A DNA stretch of 64,000 nt from Herpetosiphonaceae bacterium. GTDB taxonomy: Bacteria; Chloroflexota; Chloroflexia; Chloroflexales; Herpetosiphonaceae. The stretch covers positions 310,001 to 374,000 of the forward strand of contig BPHZ01000003.1 in assembly GCA_026003835.1 (NCBI GenBank), given 5' to 3'. The translations under genes and the position numbers were made by a program. The notes beneath the pieces are model-generated. The model did no database searches. It was given only the letters and a program-made list of their open reading frames with translations, and had not been told where the DNA came from. This document shows positions 42,013 through 51,802 of this stretch, piece after piece. Each line of letters begins with the position of its first letter. The first letter of the stretch is position 1.

Positions 42013-43332
42013 GTGAGTCCTGGTGTGATAGCGATTCTGCTGCTGCTGATCGCTGTAAACGCCCTGTATGTCGCAGCAGAGTTTGCTGCTGTGAGCGTGC
42101 GTCAGAGCCGCATCCAGCAGCTCGCCGAGAATGGCCATACTATGGCCCGGCGGCTTTTACCCATCATCAAAGATCCTCTTCAGCTTGATCGCTATGTTGC
42201 GGCCTCGCAGATTGGTATCACCCTTTCAAGCCTGATCGCCGGTGCAGTTGGGCAGGCTATGCTCACCATCACGCTTGCTCCGCTTTTCGAGCGCTTGGCC
42301 GGGCTCCAGCCCGTCGCTGCTCGATCAACAGCCGTGATCGTTGTGCTGATCCTTCTGACCACCTTTCAGATGGTCCTCGGCGAGCTTGTCCCTAAGTCGG
42401 TCGCGCTGCAGTACCCCACCCAGACTGCCCTGTTAACCGTCCTGCCTATGCGCTGGTCGCTCAAGCTCTTCTCGTTCTTTATCGCGGTGCTCAACGGCAG
42501 CGGTATTATGATTCTGAGACTGCTGGGCTTTTCCCAGTCCAGCCACCGCCATATCCATTCACCTGAGGAGATCGATCTGTTGATCGCAGAGAGTCGCGAC
42601 GGTGGGCTGCTGGAGCCTGATGAGCAGCGCCGTCTGCACCAGGCGCTCCACCTGAGTATGCGCTCCGCCCACCATCTTATGATCCCGCGTGTCTACCTCT
42701 CGGCGGTCAGCGTTGATACTCCCTTTGAGCGGCTCGTTACGATTGTGGCCGAGAGCCCCTACACGCGCCTGCCGGTCTATGAGGGGTCGCTGGATACAAT
42801 TGTCGGTATTATTCATACCCGCGATGTTGCCGCCCACTTTGCCGGCGGCGCGCCGGCGGCGACCGCAGCCGATCTGATGCGCCCTGTGGTAACTGCGCCG
42901 GAGACGCTGACGGCCGATCGTCTGCTGGCGCTGATGCGAGAGCGCAGAAGCCATCACGTTATTGTCATCGACGAGTATGGCGGGGTCGCCGGCATGGTGA
43001 CGCTCGAGGACGTTCTGGCCGAGCTGATGGGGGAGGTACCCGATGAGTTCAAGTTGGGCCAGCCGGCGCCGGAGCGTCTTCCCGATGGCCGCGTGCGCCT
43101 GCCCGGCCTGATGCGGCTGGATGAAGCTGAACCGTGGATTGGAACGCGCTGGACCGGAGAGTCGGATACTGTCGCGGGCCGGGTGATCGAGGCTATCGGG
43201 CATCTTCCCGATGTTGGCGAGCAGGCAGTTATCGACGGCGTGCCGGTTGAGGTTGAGCGGATTGTGAATCGGGCAGTCGTTTCTGTCATTGCCTGCCCTG
43301 TCGCCAAGGAGGAGCAATCAGAGGATGAGTAG
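42013..43332 (+). CDS. CNNM/CorC family membrane protein, copy 2
   Basis: A 439-residue DUF21-CBS-CBS-CorC protein. The DUF21 domain shows NALYVAAEFAAVSVRQSR and MVLGELVPKSVALQ; the CBS pair includes MIPRVYLSAVS and VIVIDEYGGVAGMVTLEDVL. GTG start with AAGGAGG 4 nt upstream. The stop overlaps the start of copy 3 by 8 nt, so both are probably translated together and may form a heteromer. The likely role is divalent-cation (Mg2+/Co2+) efflux or homeostasis. Confidence 0.88.
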   Translation: MSPGVIAILLLLIAVNALYVAAEFAAVSVRQSRIQQLAENGHTMARRLLPIIKDPLQLDRYVAASQIGITLSSLIAGAVGQAMLTITLAPLFERLAGLQPVAARSTAVIVVLILLTTFQMVLGELVPKSVALQYPTQTALLTVLPMRWSLKLFSFFIAVLNGSGIMILRLLGFSQSSHRHIHSPEEIDLLIAESRDGGLLEPDEQRRLHQALHLSMRSAHHLMIPRVYLSAVSVDTPFERLVTIVAESPYTRLPVYEGSLDTIVGIIHTRDVAAHFAGGAPAATAADLMRPVVTAPETLTADRLLALMRERRSHHVIVIDEYGGVAGMVTLEDVLAELMGEVPDEFKLGQPAPERLPDGRVRLPGLMRLDEAEPWIGTRWTGESDTVAGRVIEAIGHLPDVGEQAVIDGVPVEVERIVNRAVVSVIACPVAKEEQSEDE

Positions 43333-44653
43333 CCTGATACCAGTTCTGATCATCGCTGGGCTCATTCTCCTCAATGGGCTTTTTGTGGCCGCCGAGTTTG
43401 CGGTCGTCGGGGCTCCTCGCGCCTCTATTGAGCATCGTGCGGCCCAGGGGAACCGCGTGGCGCGCCGTGTACATGCTATTCTGACCCAGCCACAGCTACA
43501 GGATCGCTATATCGCTACGGCGCAGCTCGGTATTACGCTTGCCAGCCTGGGCCTGGGTATGTACGGCGAGCATCTTCTGGCAGAGTGGATCGCACATCAG
43601 CTGGAGGCGATAGGCCCTCCGCGCTGGGTGGCGGCGCATACCATTGCCAGCGTTCTGGCGATCACGATTCTGACCTACTTTCATATTGTCGTCGGCGAGA
43701 TGGTGCCGAAGTCGATCTCGCTGCAGCGCGCTGAGCGGGCGGTGCTGTGGATCACGCCGGTGATGGAGTGGGCGCAGCTCTTGCTCTACCCGCTTGTCCT
43801 GGCGCTTAATGGCCTTGGCAATCTGGTCCTCAAGCTGTTGGGTATCCAGCGCCAGGCCGGAGGCCATGAGCATTACTATTCGACCGAGGAGCTGCAGTAC
43901 ATTATCCGCGAGAGCCAGGAGGGCGGAATGCTGCGAGCGGAGGCGGCACGGATCATCGACGAGCTGTTCGAGTTCGGCGATCTCACTGCCGGTGAGGTGA
44001 TGGTCCCGCGCGTCCGGATCGATGGTATTCCCCTCGGCGCAACCTCCCAGGTGTTGGCCGACATTGTCCGGCGGACTCCTCATACGCGCTACCCCGTGTA
44101 CGAAGGCGATCTTGACCATATCGCAGGCATGATCCATATCAAAGATGTCCTGCGCGTGCAGCTTGCCAATCGATCGCTGGAGCGCGGCGATCTGCGCCCA
44201 ATGCCCTACGTCCCCGAGGCGACGACTCTCGACCAGGTTCTGGCTACGATGCGCGCGCATCGTACGCAAATGGTTGTGGTTATGGATGAGCATGGCGGAA
44301 CTGCCGGCCTGATAACCATTGAGGATCTCTTTGAGGAGGTCGTCGGCGAGATTGATGAGCGTGCCCGAGGGCATCCATCGATCATGCGCGATGAAGCGGG
44401 TCGCCTGCTTGTGGCGGGCACCGTACGATTGGAAGAGGTTGGCGAGCAGCTTGGCGTCGTCCTCGAACACGAGGAAGTCGATACGGTCAGTGGGCTGATC
44501 CTGACGCTCCTTGGGCGGCCACCAGTCGTCGGCGATGAGGTGAGCTATGATCAAGTGCGCTTTGTCGTGCTTGCGGTGAAAGGGTATGGTGTGGATCTGT
44601 GCCGGGTTACCCCGCTGGCGCCGGCAGAAAGTACGCTGACAGTTCCCGAGTGA
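43325..44653 (+). CDS. CNNM/CorC family membrane protein, copy 3
   Basis: ATG at 43325 lies inside the end of copy 2, after AAGGAGGAG; 442 residues. Same architecture: DUF21 with LLNGLFVAAEFAVVGAPRAS and VVGEMVPKSISLQR, CBS pair with MVPRVRIDGI and VVVMDEHGGTAGLITIEDL, and a CorC domain. It is more like copy 2 than copy 1 in its DUF21 motifs, suggesting a tandem duplication. No phenotype can be assigned. Confidence 0.88.
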   Translation: MSSLIPVLIIAGLILLNGLFVAAEFAVVGAPRASIEHRAAQGNRVARRVHAILTQPQLQDRYIATAQLGITLASLGLGMYGEHLLAEWIAHQLEAIGPPRWVAAHTIASVLAITILTYFHIVVGEMVPKSISLQRAERAVLWITPVMEWAQLLLYPLVLALNGLGNLVLKLLGIQRQAGGHEHYYSTEELQYIIRESQEGGMLRAEAARIIDELFEFGDLTAGEVMVPRVRIDGIPLGATSQVLADIVRRTPHTRYPVYEGDLDHIAGMIHIKDVLRVQLANRSLERGDLRPMPYVPEATTLDQVLATMRAHRTQMVVVMDEHGGTAGLITIEDLFEEVVGEIDERARGHPSIMRDEAGRLLVAGTVRLEEVGEQLGVVLEHEEVDTVSGLILTLLGRPPVVGDEVSYDQVRFVVLAVKGYGVDLCRVTPLAPAESTLTVPE

Positions 44654-44699
44654 TTGGATATCTTCGCCTGTTTCAACAACAATAGCGAAGGAGTCGCTC

Positions 44700-45815
44700 A
44701 TGGTTGTCATTGTGGGGGGCGGCATCTGCGGCCTGGCGATTGGCTGGTACCTGGCGCGTGCCCGTGTGCCCGTCACGATCGTTGAGCGTGGCGAGGCGGG
44801 ACGGGCTGCGACCTGGGCCGCTGGGGGCATCCTTGCGCCGCAGATTGAGGGGGATGAGGGCAGCGAGCACGTGCGCCGGTTGTTTCTCGCCAGCCACGCG
44901 CTGTGGCCAGCATGGGCGCGGGAGCTTGAGCACAGCGCGGGGATGGCGGTCGACTATCGCAGCGAGGGAACACTCGTGGTGGCGTTTGGGCAGGAGGGCG
45001 CCAGGCTGCTGCGCCAGGAGTATGAAGCGCAGCGCAAAGGGGAGATTGGGCTGGAGTGGCTCTCAGGCAAGGAGGTCCGCCGGCGTGAGCCGCACCTGTC
45101 CGCCAACGTTTCCGCTGCCCTCTTCAGCGCTCTCGGCCACCAGGTCGATAATCGCAAGGTTGCCTTGGCGCTGCGCACAGCGTTCCTCAGATCAGGAGGA
45201 GTGCTGCGCGAGCATACGCCGGTCGAAGAGATTATGATCACTGCGGGCAGGGTGCAGGGTGTACGCGCTGCCGGCGAAATATTGATGGCCGATGTCGTTG
45301 TTCTCGCCGCCGGAAGCTGGTCGGCCTCTATCCCCGGCCTACCTGCTGATACACGGCTCCCGGTTCGCCCTGTCAAAGGTCAGATTGTGGCCGTACGAAT
45401 GCCATCTGAGGCTCCGTTCCTCCGCCACGTCATCTACGGCGCCGGCGTGTATCTGGTTCCTCGTCTCGACGGGCGGTTATTGGTGGGCGCGACTGTCGAG
45501 GAATGCGGTTTTGATACTCAGGTGACTGCTGGGGCTGTCTTCGCGCTGCTGCGTGGCGCTCGCCGTATCCTCCCTGTCATCGACGATCGACCGGTGATCG
45601 AAATGTGGGCAGGGCTGCGGCCAGGCAGCCCCGATGGGGCGCCGATCCTTGGCGAGGCGCAGGTGTCTGGACTGATCGTCGCTACTGGCCATTTCCGCAA
45701 TGGCATCCTGCTGGCGCCGATCACCGCTGAAAGTATCAGCCATCTGATACTAACTGGCGAGTCCCCTGAGGTTATCAGGTCATTCTCGCCGCAACGCTTC
45801 ACCAGCGAGGCGTGA
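44700..45815 (+). CDS. thiO: Glycine oxidase ThiO
   Basis: A 371-residue FAD enzyme of the DAO family that oxidises glycine to the imine used for the thiazole ring of thiamine. The dinucleotide-binding start VVIVGGGICGLAIGWYLA, the TWAAGGILAPQ segment typical of ThiO, VVLAAGSWS, RPVKGQIVAV and the C-terminal GHFRNGILLAP are all present. No other thi genes adjoin it; thiN is at 7.3 kb. The assignment to ThiO over other amino-acid oxidases is good, but based on motifs only. Confidence 0.85.
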   Translation: MVVIVGGGICGLAIGWYLARARVPVTIVERGEAGRAATWAAGGILAPQIEGDEGSEHVRRLFLASHALWPAWARELEHSAGMAVDYRSEGTLVVAFGQEGARLLRQEYEAQRKGEIGLEWLSGKEVRRREPHLSANVSAALFSALGHQVDNRKVALALRTAFLRSGGVLREHTPVEEIMITAGRVQGVRAAGEILMADVVVLAAGSWSASIPGLPADTRLPVRPVKGQIVAVRMPSEAPFLRHVIYGAGVYLVPRLDGRLLVGATVEECGFDTQVTAGAVFALLRGARRILPVIDDRPVIEMWAGLRPGSPDGAPILGEAQVSGLIVATGHFRNGILLAPITAESISHLILTGESPEVIRSFSPQRFTSEA

Positions 45816-46125
45816 TATCCCCCTGACTGAGTCTTTCTAAGGAAGATCTAGCCATATGGCGGGTCTAATGCTATAATAACTTAGCATATTTCTTCACCCA
45901 ACGTTCCAGCCATCTTCAATTCCAATCCCACAATTATTCTCGACATTCTGCGTGAGCGCAAGCCGCAGATTGGCTCTCGATCTGTCTATTGCTGTAGCTG
46001 AAGATGCAGGCTTATGCTCGCTTCTCCAGCTATGAATGGTGCAGTGTGATATGAGGCTGGTTGATGTGCGGTCCTGGCAATGCGGTCGTTCTCCATACCT
46101 TTTATAGAAACAAGGAGGGATACCT
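45816..46125. other. 310-bp intergenic region, lower G+C
   Basis: It contains the promoter at 45849-45877 and an A+T-richer stretch (45890-46110) than its surroundings. I see no gene, RNA or repeat in the rest. The compositional change may mark the left end of a transferred segment carrying the dioxygenase-like gene. Confidence 0.4.
45849..45877 (+). promoter_or_regulatory. Candidate promoter upstream of the HOD-like gene
   Basis: TAGCCA (45849-45854), 17 bp, perfect TATAAT (45872-45877). It would give a leader of about 240 nt before the ATG at 46126. Confidence 0.45.
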
Positions 46126-46926
46126 ATGTCACTCGCTACCTCAAACGGCGTACAGGTCGCCTTCGATGACGCTGGCACCGGGGAGCCGATCTTGCTGTGT
46201 CTACCGGGCTGGTGTACTCATAAAACACTCTTCACGCCGCTCGTAGAACGCTTGAGTGCGAACCATCGTGTTCTTGCATTGGATTGGCCTGGACACGGTG
46301 AATCTGAGACCCCGGCGACTGATTTTGGCTATGCTGAATTGGTAGAGAGTACATTAGCGGTTATCGAAGCCAGTCGAGCACAGCAGGTTATCCCAATAGC
46401 CCAGTCACATGCCGGCTGGGTGGCAATTGAGCTGCGCCGTCGGCTCGGTGAGCGCGTACCGCGGATTGTCTTGATCAGCTGGATTGTTTTAGATCCACCA
46501 CCGCCGTTCTTGAACGCGTTACAAGCGTTGCAAGACCCGGAGCGTTGGCGTGAGACGGTCGGGCAGTTATTTGCCATGTGGCTGGACAGCGCGCCGCCTG
46601 CTGTAGATCAGCAAATTCGCCAGCAGATGGGGAGTCACAGTTTTGAGATGTGGGCGCGGGCCGGACGCGAAATTATCGCGATGTATGGGCGAGAGGGTAG
46701 TCCTCTCAAGGCGCTCAGCACCCTCGACCCGCCGGTGCCGGTATTGCACACCTATGCTCAACCTCGTGCCCCGGAATATCTCGCCGCACAGGAAGCGTTT
46801 GCACACGACCATCCGTGGTTCACAGTGCGCCGGGTAGAGGCGATCAGCCATTTCCCGATGCTTGAGGCGCCAGATGCAACTGCCGCAGCCATAGACGCAT
46901 TCGTCAGATCATTTGCCATGCATTGA
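46126..46926 (+). CDS. Alpha/beta-hydrolase-fold protein related to cofactor-free 2,4-dioxygenases (HOD/QDO)
   Basis: A 266-residue protein with the alpha/beta-hydrolase fold. It resembles bacterial 1H-3-hydroxy-4-oxoquinaldine 2,4-dioxygenase far more closely than general hydrolases: LLCLPGWCTHKTLF at the oxyanion strand, QSHAGWVAIEL in place of the HOD SHSHGGW nucleophile elbow, LQDPERWRETVGQLFAMWLD, ARAGREIIAMYGREGSP, AQPRAPEY, DHPWFTVRR and the C-terminal catalytic His in ISHFP. These enzymes cleave hydroxyquinolones with O2, releasing CO, without metal or flavin. AAGGAGG lies 7 nt before the ATG. It is flanked by a lower-G+C leader and a hairpin, so transfer is possible. Hydrolase activity is an alternative. 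Confidence 0.75.
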   Translation: MSLATSNGVQVAFDDAGTGEPILLCLPGWCTHKTLFTPLVERLSANHRVLALDWPGHGESETPATDFGYAELVESTLAVIEASRAQQVIPIAQSHAGWVAIELRRRLGERVPRIVLISWIVLDPPPPFLNALQALQDPERWRETVGQLFAMWLDSAPPAVDQQIRQQMGSHSFEMWARAGREIIAMYGREGSPLKALSTLDPPVPVLHTYAQPRAPEYLAAQEAFAHDHPWFTVRRVEAISHFPMLEAPDATAAAIDAFVRSFAMH

Positions 46927-46930
46927 GAAC

Positions 46931-47027
46931 ATAATGGGGCGGTTCGGAGGAGCTACGTCCCTCCGAACTGCCTTATAAATATCAAAGGGGTTAACTACTA
47001 GTGGCCCACCATGATCCGTATGGTGGG
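46931..47027. repeat. Dispersed repeat copy D with terminator hairpin
   Basis: A 13-bp stem with one mismatch (46938-46950 with 46960-46972) follows the HOD-like stop and is trailed by TTATAAATATC, so it can act as a terminator. The following GGGGTTAACTACTAGTGG matches the flank of the 40.8-kb array (GGGTTGACTACTAACGG) and of copy A. A CCCACCAT/ATGGTGGG hairpin (47005-47027) closes the unit. Confidence 0.6.
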
Positions 47028-47114
47028 CTGCTGGTTTCCTCCTTCTCATTGCCGGAAGCCCTAAAAAGGGTCTGCTCTCAATTGCTTAAAACATGGAGAT
47101 CATTGCCCATTGCG

Positions 47115-47143
47115 TTGACAGCTTTGGGATTGCCTGCTACGAT
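47115..47143 (+). promoter_or_regulatory. sucC promoter
   Basis: Perfect TTGACA (47115-47120), 17-bp spacer, TACGAT (47138-47143); about 70 bp before the sucC ATG. Confidence 0.6.
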
Positions 47144-47213
47144 AGCAGCGGCTACACCGTGCGAAACATCACATAGTCGCAATAACGTTTGGATCAGTAA
47201 GGAGACTTTGAGG

Positions 47214-48350
47214 ATGAAGCTCCACGAATACCAGGCTCGAGATATCCTGGCGCGCTATGGTATTCCCGTCACTGGCGGCGGGATGGCTACTACTCCTGAG
47301 GAGGTACGCCGGCTGGCCGAGGAGATCGGCGGTCGCGTCGTCGTCAAGGCGCAGGTTCATGTCGGCGGCCGCGGCAAGGCGGGCGGCATCAAGCTGGCGG
47401 ATACTCCGGCGCAGGCGGAGGAGGTGGCCCGCCAGATCCTGGGCATGGATATCAAAGGGCTGACGGTAGAGAAGGTGCTGGTCGCAGAGGCCATCACCTA
47501 TCAGAAAGAGATTTACCTCGGCGCAATTCTTGACCGGGGCAGCAAGCGTATCGTGTTTATGGCTAGCTCTGAGGGCGGTATCGAGATTGAAGAGGTAGCC
47601 AAGACGAAGCCCGAGGCGATTATTAAAGTTGCGGCGGATCCAATGCTGGGGCTGCTGGATTTCCAGGCGCGGCAGCTGGCCTTCGGCATCGGGCTGAAGG
47701 ATAGCCGCCAGGTGCGCCAGTTTGCCCAGATCGCCGTGGCGCTCTACCAAACCTTTGTCCAGAGCGACGCCTCGTTGGTCGAGATCAATCCCCTGGTCAT
47801 CAAAGAGGATGGCAATCTGTTAGCGCTGGACTCCAAGATCGTCCTTGACGATAGCGCGCTCTTCCGCCATCCGGATCTTGCCCAGCTGCGCGATATCTCA
47901 GAGGAGCCGCCGGCGGAGACACGCGCCCGTGAGGCAGGCATCACCTTTATCAAGCTCGACGGCAATATCGGCTGTATGGTCAACGGCGCCGGTCTGGCTA
48001 TGGCGACCATGGATGTGGTTAAGCTCTACGGCGGCGAGCCGGCCAACTTTCTGGATATCGGCGGCGGCGCGGGGGCGGATAAGGTTGCTGCGGCGCTTGA
48101 CATAATCCTTGACGACCCCAAGGTCAATGCCGTGATGGTTAATATTTTCGGCGGTATTACCCGCTGCGATGAGGTGGCGCGCGGTATCGTCACGGCGCTG
48201 GGGCAGGTGCAGCGCCGCGTCCCAATGGTGGTCAGGCTTGTCGGTACGAACGAGGAGGAGGGCCGCCGCATTCTGGCCGACGCGAAGCTCGTTCCGGCGG
48301 CGACGCTGGCAGAGGCGGCGCAGAAGGCTGTGGAGCTGGCGCAGGGCTAG
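47214..48350 (+). CDS. sucC: Succinate-CoA ligase, beta subunit
   Basis: I start at the ATG at 47214 ([12 protein letters not shown]), 9 nt after AAGGAG; 378 residues. It forms the ATP-grasp subunit of the TCA-cycle enzyme that makes succinate and ATP/GTP from succinyl-CoA. Motifs: [11 protein letters not shown] (nucleotide loop), [29 protein letters not shown] in [13 protein letters not shown], and [14 protein letters not shown]. It has its own promoter. Unusually, its partner sucD is 1.7 kb away, past two unrelated genes. Confidence 0.95.
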   Translation: MKLHEYQARDILARYGIPVTGGGMATTPEEVRRLAEEIGGRVVVKAQVHVGGRGKAGGIKLADTPAQAEEVARQILGMDIKGLTVEKVLVAEAITYQKEIYLGAILDRGSKRIVFMASSEGGIEIEEVAKTKPEAIIKVAADPMLGLLDFQARQLAFGIGLKDSRQVRQFAQIAVALYQTFVQSDASLVEINPLVIKEDGNLLALDSKIVLDDSALFRHPDLAQLRDISEEPPAETRAREAGITFIKLDGNIGCMVNGAGLAMATMDVVKLYGGEPANFLDIGGGAGADKVAAALDIILDDPKVNAVMVNIFGGITRCDEVARGIVTALGQVQRRVPMVVRLVGTNEEEGRRILADAKLVPAATLAEAAQKAVELAQG

Positions 48351-48394
48351 GCTCAGCCGCTGAGGCGTAAGGCAACCACCGGAGGCCTTTCCGA

Positions 48395-48889
<495 letters not shown>

Positions 48890-48968
48890 CTATCGCAACT
48901 TTGCCAGAGGGAAGCTAACCTACTTAGCAGACAAGGAGCCTGGGCGTGCGGTAGAGTAGCAGCGTTGA

Positions 48969-49997
<1,029 letters not shown>

Positions 49998-50077
49998 GTG
50001 CATGGTTCAAAGCGGGCCTGATCCTGGCGTGTCCCTACCGCATATGTCAGGTTCCAAGTAGTCCAAAGGAGGGCATC

Positions 50078-50957
50078 TTGAGCATTCTGGTAGATACAAA
50101 TACGCGTTTGCTGGTGCAGGGCATTACCGGCAACGAGGGTAGTTTTCACACCCAGCAGATGATCGCCTATGGCACAAATGTTGTGGCGGGTGTAACTCCC
50201 GGCAAGGGGGGGGCAGAAGGCTATCGACGGCAAGGTGCCGGTCTTCAACACCGTACGTGAAGCTGTCGAGGCGACGGGGGCCAATGTCTCGGTGGAGTTC
50301 GTCGGCGCTCGCTTCGCACCCGACGCCATTCGTGAAGCTGCAGACGCGGGCATCAAGCTGATTGTCTCCATCAGCGAAGGTATCCCGGCGCTGGATATGG
50401 TCAGCACCTATGAGTATGTGCGGCAGCGGGGCGCCCGACTGATCGGGCCAAACTGCCCGGGGCTGCTCTCGGCCGGCCAGTCGAAGGTAGGCATCATTCC
50501 TGGCCGATACGCAACGCCTGGTCCCGTCGGAGTCGTTTCGAAGTCGGGCACCCTTACCTATGAGGCGGTCGATGCGCTGAGTAAGATTGGGATTGGCCAG
50601 ACAACCATTGTCGGCATCGGCGGCGATCCAATTATTGGCACCAGCTTTATCGATGTACTGGAGCTTTTCCAGAATGATCCCGCTACAGAGGCGATTGTGC
50701 TGATCGGTGAAATCGGTGGTACTGCCGAACAAGAGGCCGCTCGTTATATCAAGGAGCATGTGACCAAGCCTGTCGTGGCTTTCATTGCCGGCCGCACCGC
50801 CCCGCCAGGGAAGCGCATGGGCCATGCGGGCGCCATTATCTCCGGCAGCGAGGGCACGGCACAGGAGAAGATCGAAGCTTTCGAGGCTGTGGGCGTGCAG
50901 GTTGCCAGGGTTCCAACCGATATTGCTCAGCTGGTCAAGGAAGCCCTCGGCCGATAA
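50078..50957 (+). pseudogene. sucD: Succinate-CoA ligase alpha subunit, broken by a homopolymer frameshift
   Basis: TTG start at 50078 behind AAAGGAGGG. The first frame reads [19 protein letters not shown] to GVTPGKGG, then leaves frame at a run of eight G (50206-50213). The second frame continues [12 protein letters not shown]... to the stop at 50957. Seven G would give the conserved [15 protein letters not shown]. Everything else is intact: [31 protein letters not shown], and the catalytic-histidine region [17 protein letters not shown]. The expected length is 292-293 residues. As the enzyme is central to the TCA cycle and the partner SucC is intact, a sequencing error is the most likely cause. 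Confidence 0.85.
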
Positions 50958-51288
50958 TGCTGTGCGCCTTCGTTAGCTGGGTGGGAACAGCCGCGTAGAG
51001 GCGTTGCGCTGTGTCGAGGAGTCACGACCCGTAGAAACGTTGCACCCGTAGAGGAGCCGGGTACTCTCTACCAGGTGGTAACGTTTCTACGGGCGTTTTG
51101 TCTGGTCATCGTCTATGGGCGGCTGGCGGATCTTCCATCGGGCCTTGCTTGCAACTCTCTGACCGACTATGCCGTCAAACAGGCAGTAGAGTACCCACAG
51201 CTAGTCGAGAGACCTTGCAAGCCAGGTCTTTCCTACATGTGATCTTTCCTACATGTGAAAGGTTGCTACAGAAGGAGGATTCAGCGCT
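50958..51288. other. 331-bp intergenic region: palindromes and a 16-bp tandem repeat
   Basis: It contains a CGTAGAGGCGTTGCG half-site (about 50994), the large hairpin at 51028-51100, and a tandem duplication of TCTTTCCTACATGTGA (51227-51242 and 51243-51258) just before the LiaF-like gene. No coding sequence is convincing. Confidence 0.5.
51028..51100 (+). terminator. Terminator-like long hairpin after sucD
   Basis: A 14-bp perfect stem (51028-51041 with 51080-51093) encloses a second GTAGAG/CTCTAC stem and is followed by GCGTTTTGTCT. The arm CGTAGAAACGTTGC belongs to a palindrome family also seen at 62941. Confidence 0.65.
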
Positions 51289-51624
51289 ATGCATTTCGCA
51301 GTCTTTGGCAGCACCGACGAGGCCGGTTTTACTCCTGACTGGACTGATGAAGAGGTGATCGTCCTTTTCGGCGACGCAAATCTCGATCTAACCAAGCGTT
51401 CGCCGGGCTTCGACGCAGCGCTTACCGTCCTTGCACTGTTCGGCAGTGCAAAGATCACCGTTCCTCCTGGCAGCAGGGTAACGGTAAATGGTCTTTCAGT
51501 TTTCGGCGATCGTAAGGTTGATGTCCTCCCTGCCGATGGCCCGGTTATTCACATGACACTGACGACCCTGTTCGGCAGCGTTCGTGTTGTCGAGGCAAAG
51601 CCGGAGCTTGCTCACACTGCCTAG
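51289..51624 (+). CDS. LiaF/DUF2154-like cell-wall-stress domain protein
   Basis: A 111-residue all-beta protein. Repeated strands of the type EEVIVLFGDANLDLTKRS, LTVLALFGSAKITVPPGSRV, GLSVFGDRKVD and LTTLFGSVRVVEA match the C-terminal domain of LiaF and related cell-wall-active antibiotic response proteins, a right-handed beta-stack. The usual membrane domain is missing, so this is the soluble module alone. AGAAGGAGG lies 9 nt before the ATG. Tandem TCTTTCCTACATGTGA repeats upstream could be an operator. Confidence 0.75.
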   Translation: MHFAVFGSTDEAGFTPDWTDEEVIVLFGDANLDLTKRSPGFDAALTVLALFGSAKITVPPGSRVTVNGLSVFGDRKVDVLPADGPVIHMTLTTLFGSVRVVEAKPELAHTA

Positions 51625-51694
51625 GAAGCCAGCAGGCTGGGGAGCGGGTATCCGTTTGCCTCTGCAGGGATACTGCCCCAGTGGGCGCTAGTGT

Positions 51695-51740
51695 TAAAAG
51701 CAGTGAGCCCCGGAGATTTCTCTGGGGCTCACTGCTTTTA
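51695..51740. terminator. Bidirectional terminator
   Basis: A perfect 17-bp stem (51695-51711 with 51724-51740) starts with TAAAA and ends with TTTTA, so it works on both strands between the convergent LiaF-like and rpsA genes. The best terminator in the window. Confidence 0.9.
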
Positions 51741-51802
51741 GCAGCCGGATGTATGCCGGAGACAGGGCCTACCGGCGAACACCCTGCAATCTTTGATGGA
51801 GC

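Noticed and set aside
51098..51358. An 86-residue plus-strand frame before the LiaF-like gene
   Set aside because: It overlaps the LiaF-like start in another frame, has no ribosome site, and begins inside the sucD terminator region.
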